From Bugula neritina (lineage: Eukaryota; Bryozoa; Gymnolaemata; Cheilostomatida; Bugulidae), in NCBI GenBank assembly GCA_964035545.1, contig OZ037766.1:10551722-10615721 (forward strand): 64,000 nt of DNA. The letters are read 5' to 3'. A program made the translations under genes and the position numbers. This document shows, one piece after another, positions 1 to 14,443 of this stretch (positions within the stretch are counted from its first letter, which is position 1; every line of letters starts with the position of its first letter). The notes beneath the pieces are model-generated. The model searched no databases and had not been told where the DNA came from. It saw only the letters and a list, made by a program, of their open reading frames with translations.

Positions 1-3000
1 CAAATGATGCCTTATATTTATACCTAATGCACTTATACTTAAAGTTGTTAAATTAAAGGCTATGTCTTACGGAATTATGAAACAAGTTGTACAGACTTAT
101 ACTACTCCAACAGATAATATAGTAGACCATCAATCTTTATTAGGCGCATGTCTGTGTATCAATTTATAAAAGTTTGTGTTCAATGATTATAAATAATACT
201 GATAGCTATAATAATATTTTCAACAATGATTCTATGCTTGCAAGCATGTGGTTGGAGTTTGTTATACACGTGGTTATGTTTTGAACCATTTTACTTAAGC
301 GAATAGTAAAGCGCAAAGCTTAAACGTTTTTACTTGCATATGCTCATTGGACGAAAACAATACACCACAGTAGCAGAAGTACCCGCATGACGAATGATGG
401 ATGAGTTAGAAAATAAACTGCCACATCAATGAGGAAAAAATATGCATAATATTAGTATTATTATTACTGATCACATGTTGTTTAGTAGCACGCGGTACAT
501 AGTGAACCGGGGAGTCAATCATTACTAACATAGTAACTAATAAGAGTTATCATATGGTATTTTACAGATTTATATAATATGATTCATTCAATTATAGTGA
601 CATTATGATTATCACATCCATACTATTAGTATTACGAATTTTATGCTACCAGTTGAAGTTTAAGTTTACAATTCCAGAATTGAAGTATTTAAATTTTCTC
701 ATCAAAGCAAGTTTAACTATCATTATGATTACGACAATTATTATTACTAATATTATGAATTAATCCTATAATGCTATTACTAATAACTAGTATAATTATT
801 GCTAGTATTAATATTAGCATTAATATTGGTAATGCATTTTATACTGTAAGTGTAAGTTTGTAGACCTAAAATTTCGGAAAGGTGAACAATAAACTAACAT
901 TGTGCAACTCGTTATGCCATTATTATAATGAATATGGTGGTTATCATTATCATAACAGTGATTATCGCGATAATTTAATTCTACCCAGCTCAACTTTTAG
1001 TTTAAACAGGTTTTTGATGAAAATTTAGCTCAACCCTTTTTATATCAATATGAATATGATAAGTTTTTTAGTTCTTTGTCAATGAGTATTACTATTAGTA
1101 TTACTGTCGCTGTGAGCCTAATCAAATGTAAATGTTCTTAAGGCTAGACTGCAAATGCAATGATAAATTATGAATATGATATTACTGTTGTCTATTTGTA
1201 ATAATAACATCATATTGCATTTATAATTAATGAATGTTATTATAATTATTATTATTGAGTATTGATCAAGAAGTAAAACAATTAGATTTTAAATTACTTA
1301 CTGGGAATTCAATACAATAAGTATTATTATGAGCATTAATAAATAATAACTTTTATTATAGCTTACAGTAACTGTAAGAACATTGGTACCAAGGCTCAGA
1401 CTTTGTCCATCAAGGAACTGTTTTACCATGAATGATGAAATTAGATAAACTAAAGCAGTTGATTGTAACTTGATATGACTACGTAATGTCATTGGGATAA
1501 ATATTTGCTACACAGCCTACACAGTTGATAGAATTTCTAAATAATGGTAATAGGGAGGATGCATCTAGGCCTATACAAATATATAGCTATTAAATATCAC
1601 TTGCAACTATGTAGCAGCATAATACCCTTCTATAATGATATTTATTATAACTGATATAATTATATGTGTAGTGTGTTTATATTATTATGTTATTTTGGCT
1701 ACTTGTAATGTAGTTGATGTGCTATGTTTAACGGACTTGACTAATTTACATGGTTATCTAGGGGGGGGGGGGGAGTACACAGATGTACAGGTCCAACAGG
1801 TACCCAATGTCTAATACTCCAGCCCACACTTCAAACTAAAAAACATAAACTCAATATAAAAAATGAAACATTAAATATATGTGCATCTGTATGTCCACAT
1901 GATTTTTATTTATACTGTCTATTAATCCCCCCTTCTTTTCCGGGGATAAATGCCAATTAGTGCTATGTTTGGTACTATTATGTTGGTACTTGATGTGATT
2001 TTAAATATCATTTTAATAATGCAAAGACATTACTGCTTAAATTGCTGTATCAAAGTAGAATATGTGGTCACTAGCATCATTTTCATGTTGCATTTTAATT
2101 ACTAAGTAATTTAATAAACTTCAATTGCTTTTATCAAATAGCTGGTAATAAAAGCAATAAGTTGTTTAGGCCTGTTCATGTTTGAAAAAACAAGGAGAGC
2201 TAGGAAAAAATTTAGACTTGGTCATCAATCCGCAAATAAACGAAGACACGGCTTATCAAACTGATAGCTCAGAAATACATTTCAGTGCTCTCCGTTTAAG
2301 TTCAAGGTCAATAGTGACTATAGAATGTGACTATAGTGACTATAGAAGTAGATGGAAGACAAGTCAACTATGTTTTTACTGCTTTTTGTAAATTAGGTAG
2401 TGTCAATTCAGACTAGTAGTTTGATTGTTGAAAAATATATTTGCTTAATTGCGGATATTTAAAAAAGAACCATTTCTGTTACTACAGGGCATAGACTTAT
2501 TACAACAAAGGACATGCTTATAGAGCTACTTTTTGAGGTTCTCAAATTTTCTTCTAAATACCGAAGTATGCTACTTTTTCTGCAGTAAATTGCTTTTGTC
2601 AAACTCATTTAATGGTCCATAAGCCATACTGATTAGAATTGGCTTTAGTGTGGAGATAAAAGCTGATAGTCTAACTCAGCTTGTTGATGTGCTCTGAGGG
2701 CAGCAAGTAAAGGTCAATTTCAAATTAACTTACTGAACAATAGACAGTAAACAGCTTCCGACTCACATGATAGTGAGGTTAGCAGCTACAGTAATTAACT
2801 GCTAGCTGTTGTCTCAAGTGTTTACTAATTTGTGATAATCATTGCCACAATTTGCTACTTCTACTAAGATATAGTCTATGAAATGCTCTTATTATTATGT
2901 GAATTGCATGCAGAGAGCCTCATTTATAAAAAGTGTTATCAAAGTCTTAATTATTTTAACACAAACCAACTAAAAATGTAGGCTGTAGCATCTTAGTGAA

Positions 3001-4215
3001 TTACATTTTTTATCAGACTGCTTTTTTATTTATGTACAATTATGGTGACCCTTTGTGTCCCAGATTGAATTTAGTTCTCTTAGTTTTGAGTACCCATACC
3101 TCTGTTTTACCAGTTCCAACGTTTTCACTAACTACTACACTTGATTGTAATTATTTGAACATTTTAGAATCTGTATAGAGAAATACAATGCAGTATCGAC
3201 CTACCATTAATACATACTAGTTGAAGTTACAGTACAAATTTTGCAGTATTTCTGCAAGTTAAGCCTCTAAATCATACCTGATAACTGACTAAGGCTATAA
3301 AAATGTTGTGAATTTTTTATCTGATGTATATAAAAGATATTCCTAAGTGCTGTATTAAATGAGTAGCAAGTAATTAAGGCCACTGTTTGTTTTTATCTCG
3401 AGAGGTAAAATATGCTCTTAGCAGTTTTTACTTTTGAGGCACGGAGTAGTTGTAAAATTGCTTACATTAGTTGAATATTTTTATTATAATCATGTGCACA
3501 TAGACCTGTATTAGTTCTGGTGTATTAACATGCTTTACATAGGGTTTATGTTCATCACTGGTACACTGAGCTGCCTTCTCGGTGATATGCTGTATGATTA
3601 TATAAAATTCCAAACAACATTCTAGTAGTTTGAAAAGAATAATCAATAGAAATTAGTTAGCTTTTTTGAGTTTATACTCTCTTTGCACTAATGTACTCAA
3701 CTTCAACAGATACTGATTTCTCACAGGAGTATTTGACAGTTGATGTAGGCTATAACAATTAATACGTAGTTAATGTTGCGTAATTCTACTCCTACTTACA
3801 CCTCCTAATAGTAAAGATAACAGTTTCTATTTATTATCACTCTCATGAGAAGCTACAAACATGAACATACAATGAGTATAAGGAGTTCCAGGAAATAAAA
3901 TTGCTGTACAAAGCCACTGTACACAGTACTAGTATAACTAGTATGCATGCACACCTAACGGCTACTTGCTGTATAATATCATATGTCATACATAGCATAA
4001 ATAATACCATTATACTTTCTTGCTGGTATTTACTTTTATTCAGTACATGATTTTTGTCTGGTATTCAGCGACCTTGGAAATCGTCAAAATAGTTGCATCT
4101 GCTTTAAATTAACCTCTGGTAATAGAATGTATGGTAGGAAGCTAAATGCCTGTTTTCATTACACTTTATTCCTTTATCTTGTCTGGCATTGTATAATACA
4201 GCTTTTCTGTTTTAG
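1..4215. other. Gene-free AT-rich region upstream of uridine phosphorylase
   Basis: I see no convincing exon here. Short open frames exist but lack family resemblance or paired splice sites. About 580-1330 is TA-rich degenerate simple sequence (TATTA/TAATA words on both strands). A run of 13 G lies at 1761-1773, and a C-run follows about 160 bp later near 1927. A non-coding first exon of the uridine phosphorylase gene could lie here, since its coding exon is preceded by an acceptor-like TTTTAG at 4210-4215, but I cannot place one. Confidence 0.5.
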
Positions 4216-4227
4216 ATAGTTTAAGCC

Positions 4228-7200
4228 ATGGATTCCAAGTCAAAAATGGGGTAATTATTGTTTAATCACAATATTTGAAACTGAATTTGCCAAAATAACA
4301 AGCAATTAATCATAAGTTGGAAATTATTCTTACACAGCTTGTTTCAAATTAATATATTATTATATTATGTATATGTACCAAGTTTATAATTTAGAATTAT
4401 TATATTACTTCATAGTCTTTTAGATTGATCAGCTTTAGCTAATACTAATTGTAATGAAAGCAAGGAGGTGTTGATGTTTGCCTTACAGTTGTGTAAATAA
4501 AGCTTTACCTTGCAGTATGTAAACATATCTGTTTAGTTTGAGACAATATTATAGTAGGAGGGTGTACCATGCAGTTTGTTCTGTTACGATAACACTAGTA
4601 AAAAGAAGTTGCTTGACTGCTTCTCTTTTTTTAAGTTATCTAATTATGCAAACTTTCATTTTTGTTTCACTCTGCTATTATTTTCAATACATTTTACTCA
4701 TTTTAAATGTTTTATGATTTTCATTAACTTTGGAGTTATCTCATCTTCCTATATTTTTTGAGCAGGTATACAGATAATCCCCATTTTGAAACGATGTCTT
4801 CAGACTTTTTGTATCATATCAACATATCTACCTCCTCTCATGATCTGAAGAAACTGTTTTCAGATGTGAAGGTATTATGACATGCTTGTTACTTGAGTTA
4901 CTAATCCACTCAAATTAAGTGCAGTGATGAAGAAATTGGCAAAAGCTTATATTCTAGATAAGACATATTATGCAAAATTAAGTTATGTTCTCCTGATGTT
5001 TTCAGCCCACACCCAAACCAAACTCCAGAAAGATCATTAAGTAGCTATTGGAATTTCTCTATTACTGCACCTCTAAGTTATTTTATTGCTATTTTTAGCT
5101 CCAATATATGTTTGATCCTGTAAAAAAATAAAACTGTATAGATGCACAAGTTTGTAACATTTAGATAGCTCTTAGTGGTAAGCTATCACATGCAGTTTTA
5201 CCTTACAGTTTTAAACCCGCAGAATTTTGGCCATTTTTCCATCTTCAAACCACAATTTGACTTAATTTGTAGATAATAATGAATTATATAGTGAATATAT
5301 GTTATTTGTATAGTTAAAAACCACTGACTTGCATTATACTATTATTACCATTATTATAAGCTAAAGAGCAATATTGTCCATTTAGATTTATCAGGAGTTG
5401 TCTCTTCTCAACATCTTGAATTATATTTTGATAGTTAATGCTTATGTTTTGTATTTTTGAAAAAATACGTAATTGCAGCATTTGTGAGATCCCTGAAGTT
5501 TATCATGCAGTCTTTTGAAATGCTTTGTTAGAGATTTAGGCTAAGATACAAAGTCAAGCACTTATTTGTGTGTAATATGTTTCAATTCATTGTAGTTTGT
5601 GTGCATTGGTGGCTCCAATGGCCGGATGTTAAATGTAGCCAAGTATTTAGCTAAGGAGCTCTCCTCTTATATGCCTGAGACAGTAGATTTCACAGACCTC
5701 ACTGGCTCATCCGACAGATTTGTGATGTACAAAGTTGGTCCAGTATTGTCAGCCAGTGTAAGTGTTTTTACTAGGTGCATCATTTTATAGGTACTTAGCA
5801 TTGTAGTTTTCTATATTAAAGGTATTTTGCATTTGATCTGTATGTGATTTGGTATTTTGTATTGCTATCAGTTTGGTATACTCAAAATGTTTGCTAACAA
5901 TTAGTTTTATTTCAAAACACTATTTTGCAAAACTAATGTAAAAATTTTAATTAGCAGCGTTTTTATTATTAATATTTATGCAATGACAACTCAAAAAAGT
6001 ACCTAATCAATATTGTTAAAACTTTTTTGATTTATGGTATTGGTTTTAGTAAGAAATGTTTTTTTTAGTTAAAGCAAATCAACAATTAATTTGTGTAATA
6101 TTTTCATATTACTCTCATCTATGTGTAAATCTTCTGAAGGTAAGGGCTTTTAAGTGAATAAAATACTGTGCCTTTCACTATGTTGACAACACGGTTTGAG
6201 AGATGAGGTTTGTAGCATAGAGGTAATTAGAATTCTTCCTGACATCACTAATGGCTTTGTCAGGATTGCATCAAAAGGCTCAACAGTAGGCCAACACTCT
6301 AGCCACTAAATCATGGCTGTGTTAATATAGATTTTATATACTAAAATGTTATCAAAAATATTACCCTGTGCACATTGTTTGTATAGCATGGTATGGGAGT
6401 GCCATCTATGTCAATCCTTCTCAATGAAATCTTCAAACTATTAACTCACGCTGGTGCTAAAGATGTTACGATAATCCGTTTGGGAAGCAGTGGAGGTCTT
6501 GGAATCGAACCTGGCACTGTTGTTGTGACAACGGAAGCTGTGAATGGCGAGATCAAACCAGTGTATGAACAGGTAGGCAGCCATATTAATGATCAAATTT
6601 GTAGCTTTTGCTTGATTTCGACAGAGAACTATTATTGGATACTATATTTTCTGTGAATCTATTAATGCTTTATGCAGCTACACTTTGAAATCTTCTTCCT
6701 ATTTTACTTTAATATTTTGCTCCTATTTAATTGATCATAAATTGTTTTCTCAAACTTTGAAGTTGTTTACACTAGTGGTGTTTTTCACTTCACAGGTGCA
6801 GGACTTGCATTGGTGTATGAAGTTGCAACTTGAATGTTTATTGGAAAACATCTAAACCCATGCAATATTGCAACCTGGCACTGTCAGCATTGTTTCCCTA
6901 CATAACTGGCCGTATCATTACACTCATCACATGCACTGTGACATATTTTAATGTTTTAGTTCATTTTGGGAAAGCGTTGTGAGCGAGCATCAGTGCTAGA
7001 TCAAAGAATAGCTGAAGATGTAAAGAGCTGTGGAACAAGTGAAGATGACTTCGAAGTTGTGCTTGGCAAGACCATGTGTGGTGGTGGCTTTTATGAAGGT
7101 TTATTTACATAAATTTAGTATTTCTTCAGTGTTTGTATTTATTCTATATATAAAATTATATACTCATTTAATATAAGCCTATAATATACTTATTTAATAT

Positions 7201-10200
7201 AAGCTTATACAGTATAGAGACTTTTATACACCTGCAGTGTGTAGACACATCATGATGGGAAATATACAGAGAGGTAGGAGTAAGGTTAACAGAGCCTTAG
7301 GTCTTTCGTTAGGTAGTTAGTGCCACTTTTATGGAAGTCTATGCATTTTAAGGCTAAAAGGTGAAAGGATTAGTACTAACCTCAACTAATATGAGCTAGT
7401 GTAAATGCTCAGTGAGGAAGGATTGGATCGTAAAGATCAGATCAATATTTAATTGAATTCAATTATTGGTGTTCCTGTTTTCTATAAGCTGAAAGATAAA
7501 TGATATTTGTGAACATTTCTTTAATATATTTGTCTTTATAGGAAATCAAAAATATTATTTTTCTTTTTTCAGCTCATTCCAATTAGAATAAGCAATTTGA
7601 AAGAGTTGAGGGCAACAATTTTTATGTTTCAGATTGTTGAATGTAATTTCTTGGAGCTTTCACAATTGTTGCGCAAATAGTTCTTAATGTTTTGATTTAA
7701 TTTTTAATAATTAGACAATATTAGCTAAATTTCTCCTCCAACATGTTAGAAAGACATAATTTGTTAACCAAAAATAATTGGCATTAAGTATTGGTACCAT
7801 TTCAAGAATAACTATAGAAATATAATTTTATTTATAGTAATTGCTGGATATTTGATTTAAAGTATAAAGTGTCATTTCATAGTAAATCATGACCAATTAA
7901 AGGCAAAGTAAAATTTGCCAAATCAGTATTTTTACATTCAGTGTGTACTTACCAATAAATATCTTAGACATTACATGCTCTGTTTTTTTATATCTGAAAG
8001 CTAGACCCTTGCAATAAATCTAGGTTAAAATATTAAACAACCAACTCTAAAACTCATAATAATATAGTTTTAATGTGTAATGAGAGCTCATAATGAGCGC
8101 TTGTTTAACCTTCTATTTTTCAAGAAGAACTCATTTTTTAATTTTACCTCCAGAGGTTTAATTACAGCTACCCTTAAATAATTTTAATTTAAAATTTTAT
8201 CTAAACATTAAATGTGTACTCATCATCATACCTGTCAACTATTACACACATTCAGGCGGATGAAGATTATTTTTATAATATTGTCACTCCTATGCTCTAT
8301 GGAGTTGCCTCATCTTTTTTAATCAGATTGGAATTGTGTAAACAAAAATGATTATTCATAAAATTTCTGTTTTTGCTTAGCCAGCAAGTGCATTTAGTAA
8401 TTTTAAAAATTTGCATGAATTCTTTTAGTTCCGTGAACTTTAAACATTTAGTTTGCTTTGCAATGTTTACACATTTATGCACCGTATAACATTCTATTTT
8501 TGATGATGCTGTTTTAGCATTATCTCCAGATTTAATTGCAGATTTAGTTGCCTTAAATCAGCAGATAGTTATGATTACCGTGGTAACAAGTATTTTAAAC
8601 TTCTGTACTAGCCAATATAAAAGGAGCTGCGTGCTTTTTCTATCTGCCAACACCATTGGCCCAACTACCCTGCATATAAACCAGATTCCCTAGCTTTATA
8701 ATAGAATGGTTAGGTAGATATCTACCAACCATTTTTGTATATAAGAATCTACTATATAAATGGCTAGCCGTGTCCAAGGCTCTGAAACTGCTAAATTCAA
8801 ATTCAACAAAGCAGATATTCTGATTCTGTATAATCATGGTGTGTTTTTAGTAAATGTTGGTAAGAAACTTCGTTTTGGCGGACCTGTTTGATACTGTTTT
8901 AATCGAAAATGAGAATTTTATGCTAACCTGTGAAAACAAATAGTACAAGTTGCCATTGTTTCTAGGCAAGAAAGCTTTACAAGAGTTTGGGGACATTCAT
9001 ACCTTTATCATTACACCAATTGCTTTACGGCATCAAACTTTGGGTTACTTTAAACTAGTTTCACAAAAATAGAGAAAATGAATTGAAGAATAAATTACGA
9101 AACAGTTTTATTATTGAAACCCAACAGCACCCAGATAATCAAAAGTGGTTCATATTTATGTTTTGTTAAAACTTCCATCTTATCTAGTTTAGACTCTGGT
9201 AAACTCCGTAACAGCAAATTAGCTTATATAGTTATCATTAAAGCCAGAAAATTATGTTCTATAGAAATCTATATGCATAATGTCAACAGATTACAATTTA
9301 AAACTTTTATAATATATTTTAGAACAAGGAAGGTTAGATGGGGCAATCTGCCACTATACAGCTGAAGACAAGTTCGCATTTCTCCAGAAACTGTACGATT
9401 CAGGAGTTAGAAACATTGAAATGGAGTGCACTGGTTTGGCTGCATTAACAAACCAAGTGAGCATGAAAGGTTAGTATGTTCTAGCAGACACTCAAATTGC
9501 ATTTGGTGGGACAATTTTAAATTGATCAATTATTTTGTTACTGATAATTTCGTATTATATACACTCTTCAGGATAAGTGTTATACAATCAAGAAATAAAT
9601 AAAAGTTTATAGAATACATACACACATGTATGTATGTATTATGCAACATATAATGTTGATAAAAGCAATTTTGTTTCAATTTTAAATATAATTAAAAAAG
9701 AATTTTAATTTACAAGGTTAGAACTGAGCTTGCAAGACTGATTACAATAGAGCCATAATTGTGGAAGATTTTTAGTTCAGAGATGATTGCAATCACTAAT
9801 ATCTTTCCCTCACCTATATTGCTTTCACTCCATTACTCCTTGTGCAGATTTTAGATGAATACATATAATTTGTATAAAAGCTAACTTTGGTTCGCATTAT
9901 ACTCAACTGAGAAATTAGTAGATCATACAGTATAATGTAGCAGATTGTGTAGTGTGGTATTACACTTTAGGGTAAAGTCATCAGTTTCTCGTGATGTGGT
10001 GTAATATATATGGTATAACAGGAAGTGTTGTATACGATGTAGTGTCAAGTACTAAATTGTGTTGGTTGAGTGGTATGTTGTAGTATAATGGTGTGGAACG
10101 TCTTATATAAAAGACATGCTGTTTATGCCTTTTAGAGTGATAAAATAACTCTTTAAAATCGTGAAAATATGGCTCTAAATAGAGTAACACCTTCTCCAAA

Positions 10201-11580
10201 ATGCCAAACTATCTCCAGATTGTCATGAGACTAAGACTATTATTTGCATCCAATACTATTCTATGAATTCGGTATTGTAGGTTATAAAAGGTTTATATTA
10301 GCTGGTTTTGCATTCAAGTTATAATTGAAACTATAAAAGTCCTTTTCAATGCAAATGATTTACAGTATAAATTTGTTGTACTCTTTTTCACATCTCTTTT
10401 TTTAAACTCATTGAGCTTCTCAGACATATTCAGTGCTTCTTATGGTTTAGTTAGTGCAGTTTTTTTCTCACCCTGTTGATTCATTTTGGTTTGCTTTAAT
10501 TTAAACTGCTGTCTTTTGTCTACCTGAGATAGCCAGTGCTAACTCTTCAGGCAGCAAGTATTCATCACCCAGTAATACATATATTCTGTCTAGAGATATT
10601 GTTTCAATTTAAGTTGACTTTACTGGTTGACCAGGCTTATAGAGTTCATATTCTATTAGATAAATATTTTTTGCACAAATTTGTAAATACACTAAGAAAA
10701 TACGAGAATGTTTAATTTGAAAGTTATGAAATTACAGTTTACCCAAGGGTTTGAAAGTTTTGCTAGATTAAGGTATGTGGACTGTTGCACACACATGACT
10801 TATTACTCATCACATGGCATCTTAGTAAAACAACAACTTAAACTTCATATGAACTTCATGGAACACTATGTTTTTCAGTGTCCAATGTTGTTTGTTAATT
10901 AAATTAACCAGGCAGCACAAAGACATATTTGTTTTTTTCCATATAGCAGTTGACTTCTGCATCAAGTAAACCTCTGTCCTGGCAGAGTTAGTAAAAAGTC
11001 ATCTGTTTCTATCAGCAGTATTTTTCCCTCTCCTTCATACATTCTTCACATATTTTACGCTCATATCCGTGATCTTATAAAATGCTAATAAATTATGTGT
11101 TACATATTTACAGTTGTTTACTGTTACGTTTGGTAACAAATTAGTTACACATGTGAGAGGTTTCGCAACTCTGTGTACAGATCGTTTAAGATTATTTTTA
11201 TCTAATGATGATGTCATTAGTTTTGTGAGCAGATGCAGTAAACTTTGATGAAGTGTGTTCTCAAGTGGTTACGATCGTCAGTTGTACAATGCTATGTGCC
11301 AAAAAAAAACTGATAAAAAATTACCTTGCATTAAGATGAAAAGATCTTTTCTGAACGTTTTAACTTCACTTTTAAGCTAATTTGAAGTACGTATTGATAT
11401 ACGCCGAAAGTTTAATGCGTTTTTATTTGTACTTTAGCCGCAATTGTTTGTGTTGGTCTCCTTAATCGCTTGGAAAATGATCAAGTCACAACTCCTGAGG
11501 AGAAGTTGCACGAGTTTGAGATGAGACCAGCCAAGATTGTTGGGAGATATATCAAGAAGAAGTTGGATGAAGCCAAGTAA
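4228..11580 (+). CDS. UPP1: Uridine phosphorylase (UPP1/UPP2 type), 7 coding exons, complete
   Basis: Exons 4228-4250, 4766-4871, 5596-5757, 6387-6572, 6960-7098, 9323-9469 and 11438-11580 join in phase to 301 aa, close to the ~310 aa of the human enzymes. The family splits uridine with phosphate into uracil and ribose-1-phosphate in cytosolic pyrimidine salvage. Visible signatures: GPVLSAS/HGMGVPS at residues ~91-104, the phosphate loop IIRLGSSGG with R128, the pyrimidine-binding QGRLDG with R209, and the ribose-binding EME at 238-240. From memory of human UPP1 these match R138, R219 and E250 with a constant offset of ten. The start lies in a strong context (GCCATGG); the short first exon encodes MDSKSKM plus a split glycine. 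Every intron is GT-AG. Intron 3 holds a SINE; intron 5 is 2.2 kb. UPP1 and UPP2 cannot be told apart here, so the symbol marks the family. Confidence 0.95.
6170..6322 (-). repeat. tRNA-derived SINE copy, diverged, in uridine phosphorylase intron 3
   Basis: Read on the minus strand, this segment follows the same order of blocks as the SINE at 32033-32223: a tRNA-like head (CCATGATTTAGTGGCTAGAG, near 6322 downward), a degenerate B-box region, then CAAAGCCATTAGTGATGTCAGGAAGA, a block the other copy carries as CAAAGGCCATTGGTAATGTTAGGAAGA, followed by an AATT...CCTCATCT segment. It is clearly more diverged than the other copy, and I see no clean target-site duplication, so its ends are approximate. 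Confidence 0.6.
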
Positions 11581-11855
11581 CTCTTAATTAGTAGGATAAA
11601 TAATTTCCCGTAATTCCCTATAGTTACACATAAATCAGCAACCTTATAAAACACTTTCTTTGTTCTCATTTTCACTAGGCTAATTTTTTGCCAATTCTTT
11701 TCAAGAATAAGCAATTGATGATTTAGTGAGTCAGATTTTCACCTATGCTGTCAACAGCAGTATTGCTATGCCACTTAATATTACATAATTATTTAAACCT
11801 TACACATTGTTGATAGGGCATCAACAGTATCATGAATGATGTATTTGTTCATGTG

Positions 11856-11861
11856 AATAAA
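11856..11861 (+). terminator. Poly(A) signal AATAAA for uridine phosphorylase
   Basis: Canonical hexamer 276 nt after the stop codon. A second AATAAA lies at 11976-11981. Which one is used cannot be read from the sequence. Confidence 0.5.
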
Positions 11862-14178
11862 TAAACAAAGATATTACATTATAATATGTACTAAATGATC
11901 TTGAGTTCTTAACCGATTTTACTGATATGTCAAATTCTGTTTTCAATTATGCTCAGTTCTTTGAACTTGCCTTTGAATAAATAATATTTTATTCATACTT
12001 GGCATTCATTCAGGTTGAGTTTTACAGTGAAATCCCAAAGTTATAGGATCCTGTGAAGCACGTGTGTACAATACTGCAAGTGCTTTAATTTATTGAATCT
12101 AAGCTCGTAGGAAAGTGGTTTTAGTTTAAAGTGTTTCTTGTTCTCCTTGGCTCATTACATATAACTGTTTCTAAAATAGCCCTTGCTTACAGCAGCTTTA
12201 ATGCATTTTCTCTGTTTTTACAAAGCCTGAGTAAATTTCGTAGTAAGCACTCCTTTCACAGTTATACTTCAACATTCACCATCAACATATTATACCTGTT
12301 AGCTTCATGAACCCTCATATCTAAAATATAGGTCCAATTTATTTTATTCTCTTCAACTATTGACAGATTTTGTACTGTAACTTGTATTTTTATTACCACG
12401 CCTAAACTGTAATATATTTTGCCTGCTTTGTCCTCTAGTCTAAAATGAATATTTCACTATTTTCAATTTTGGTTAGTCTGCTCCGAAGAGATTAACATTT
12501 GTGGAATAAGTGCTACAATTGCACTTTTGATTTTATGAATCTTAGTCTACACTATGCAGATGCTAAACTTAAAAATGTGGTGACTTGTGAAATATTTTAT
12601 TGAAATGGCTCATTTCCAATAGCCACTTATATTATTCTTGCGCTATTGCAAAACTAGGGCTTATTTGGGTTGTTGTTACTAGTTTCTCAAGAGAATGCTA
12701 TACCCAAAGGCAATAGTTTTCTTATTATACAGTTGGTTGTCTTTCCTTTGATATGAGACTCTCTAGAATTTGTTCACCACAACTTGTCTGCTCTCCTCCA
12801 ATGCTATACAAATATCAGATTTAAAAAGTTATTGATGTTGAAGCCAAATCTATAGGTTCTACTTAAGACCTTTTTATACGCAACTGTTTATCGTGTTGCC
12901 CTCATTCGAAAATGTATAATTGTGTACATTTACTGTAATTAGGTTAACGGCATCAAGCTATAGGTTTTCCTCTTTAAACTATTCACTATTTGTCTAGTGT
13001 TTTTGTAAGGCCAAAATTTTAAACTGTTTTTTTAAACATTCATGTAATTTGGTAACCAGACATTACAAGCTGTTCTCAAAATACTATAAACATCAATATG
13101 AAAAATTTTAATCTCAGAGAAAATTAAATGTTTATAAAAGCCAATGACTGAAGTAGTTTAAAACTAGTTTTTAAAATCTAAGCATGGAAGTGGATGCAAA
13201 CATAGGCTAAATTAAAGTTGTCTAGTTAGTTTCACAGGCTGCTTTCAGAAATAAACAGCATCAGCCATTTTTTATAGCTTATAAAATACTTTTAATTTGT
13301 GTTTTTATTCATTTAAAAATAGATGTACTCAAGTGTGAAAATATGTTTTATGGCGTTACTAGTAATTTATAATCTTTAATATTATAATATTTTCAAATAT
13401 ATTTTGAAAAATGCTTGGGTTGCTTTTCAAAACATTTTAATTAATTAATATAGTGTGTGGGTGATGCTTAACACAAGGTGAAGGCCATGTTTACTGGAAA
13501 CACTTTTCCTTTACCCATAGAAAATTGTGCTAATATTATATAAAGATATTGCTATCTGCATGGGGAAAATGTTATCCCAGCAGTAATTGCTAATTAGTAC
13601 TTTCTAAAATCAGCTAATTTGAGCAATCTCATGACACTTGTAATGTTTATTTGTTACATTTGTAGTGAATTTATAGCTAGACTCCATAGTTCACACTTCA
13701 GAAGTATGATGAAAAAAGTTTTTAGAGGTCCTAAGTGATGATTTAAATTGATGTTGAAAAATTGTATACTTCATCGGAAACCCTTGTTTTAATTCAAGCT
13801 AGTGGAAGCTAATGATATTGCTGTAACACTGGTTACATATATATAGACTTGTGCCTTACTTAACCTAATCTCTCTATTAGTGGGAACTGAGAATTTAAAA
13901 ATGAAAATACGAAAAGTAAAAATAGGATTAATGCAAATGTATGGATATCAGAAAATATCTTCCAGTAGCAGCAATAGTATTTATTCATAGCTTATCACAT
14001 AGCTTTGCCAATGAAGTTATCACCACCTGAGCCTCTGACTGCAGTTGAGAGTGCAAATAATTTCAGGAGTTGACTGTAAATTTTTGCTTTTTCTCGGTGC
14101 ACATTATGTTTACGTTAGGCAGCGCAATAAATAAACTTCATCAAGTGTGTAAAAAACCACGTGTTCACAAATAAGAGA

Positions 14179-14186
14179 TATAAAAG
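14179..14186 (+). promoter_or_regulatory. Candidate TATA box of the astacin gene
   Basis: TATAAAAG lies 265 nt upstream of the astacin ATG, with no acceptor-like site needed between them. In AT-rich DNA such a match can easily be chance; the position relative to the gene is its only support. Confidence 0.3.
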
Positions 14187-14443
14187 ACCCTTCAAGCAAT
14201 GCATCGTACATTGTTTGACTTTATTTCTATCAGATATAAATGCAGTAATTGGCATTTTAATCTACGCTATACATTTCAACTATAAGTATCCTTCTCTCTT
14301 ATCATTTTGCTAATTCAACCACTTTGCATCAGCTGGACTTTGAGTAAAATTTGTTGCCATAGTAGTTCAGATTATTATTCACTACTGACAAGGACAGAGC
14401 AATACTGACACCAAAGGTAGAACTACACTACACGCTGGAAAGA

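Larger units (their letters stand above)
11581..14443. other. Uridine phosphorylase 3' UTR and intergenic region before the astacin gene
   Basis: The first few hundred bases are probably 3' UTR, with poly(A) signals at 11856 and 11976. Beyond them the sequence is AT-rich with no supported exon. The right end should contain the astacin promoter and 5' UTR; a TATAAAAG motif at 14179 is the only promoter-like element I can point to. Confidence 0.5.

Noticed and set aside
2182-2391. Short open frame upstream of uridine phosphorylase
   Set aside because: No ATG at its start, no family resemblance and no matching splice sites. The TATAGTGACTATAG repetition suggests simple sequence.
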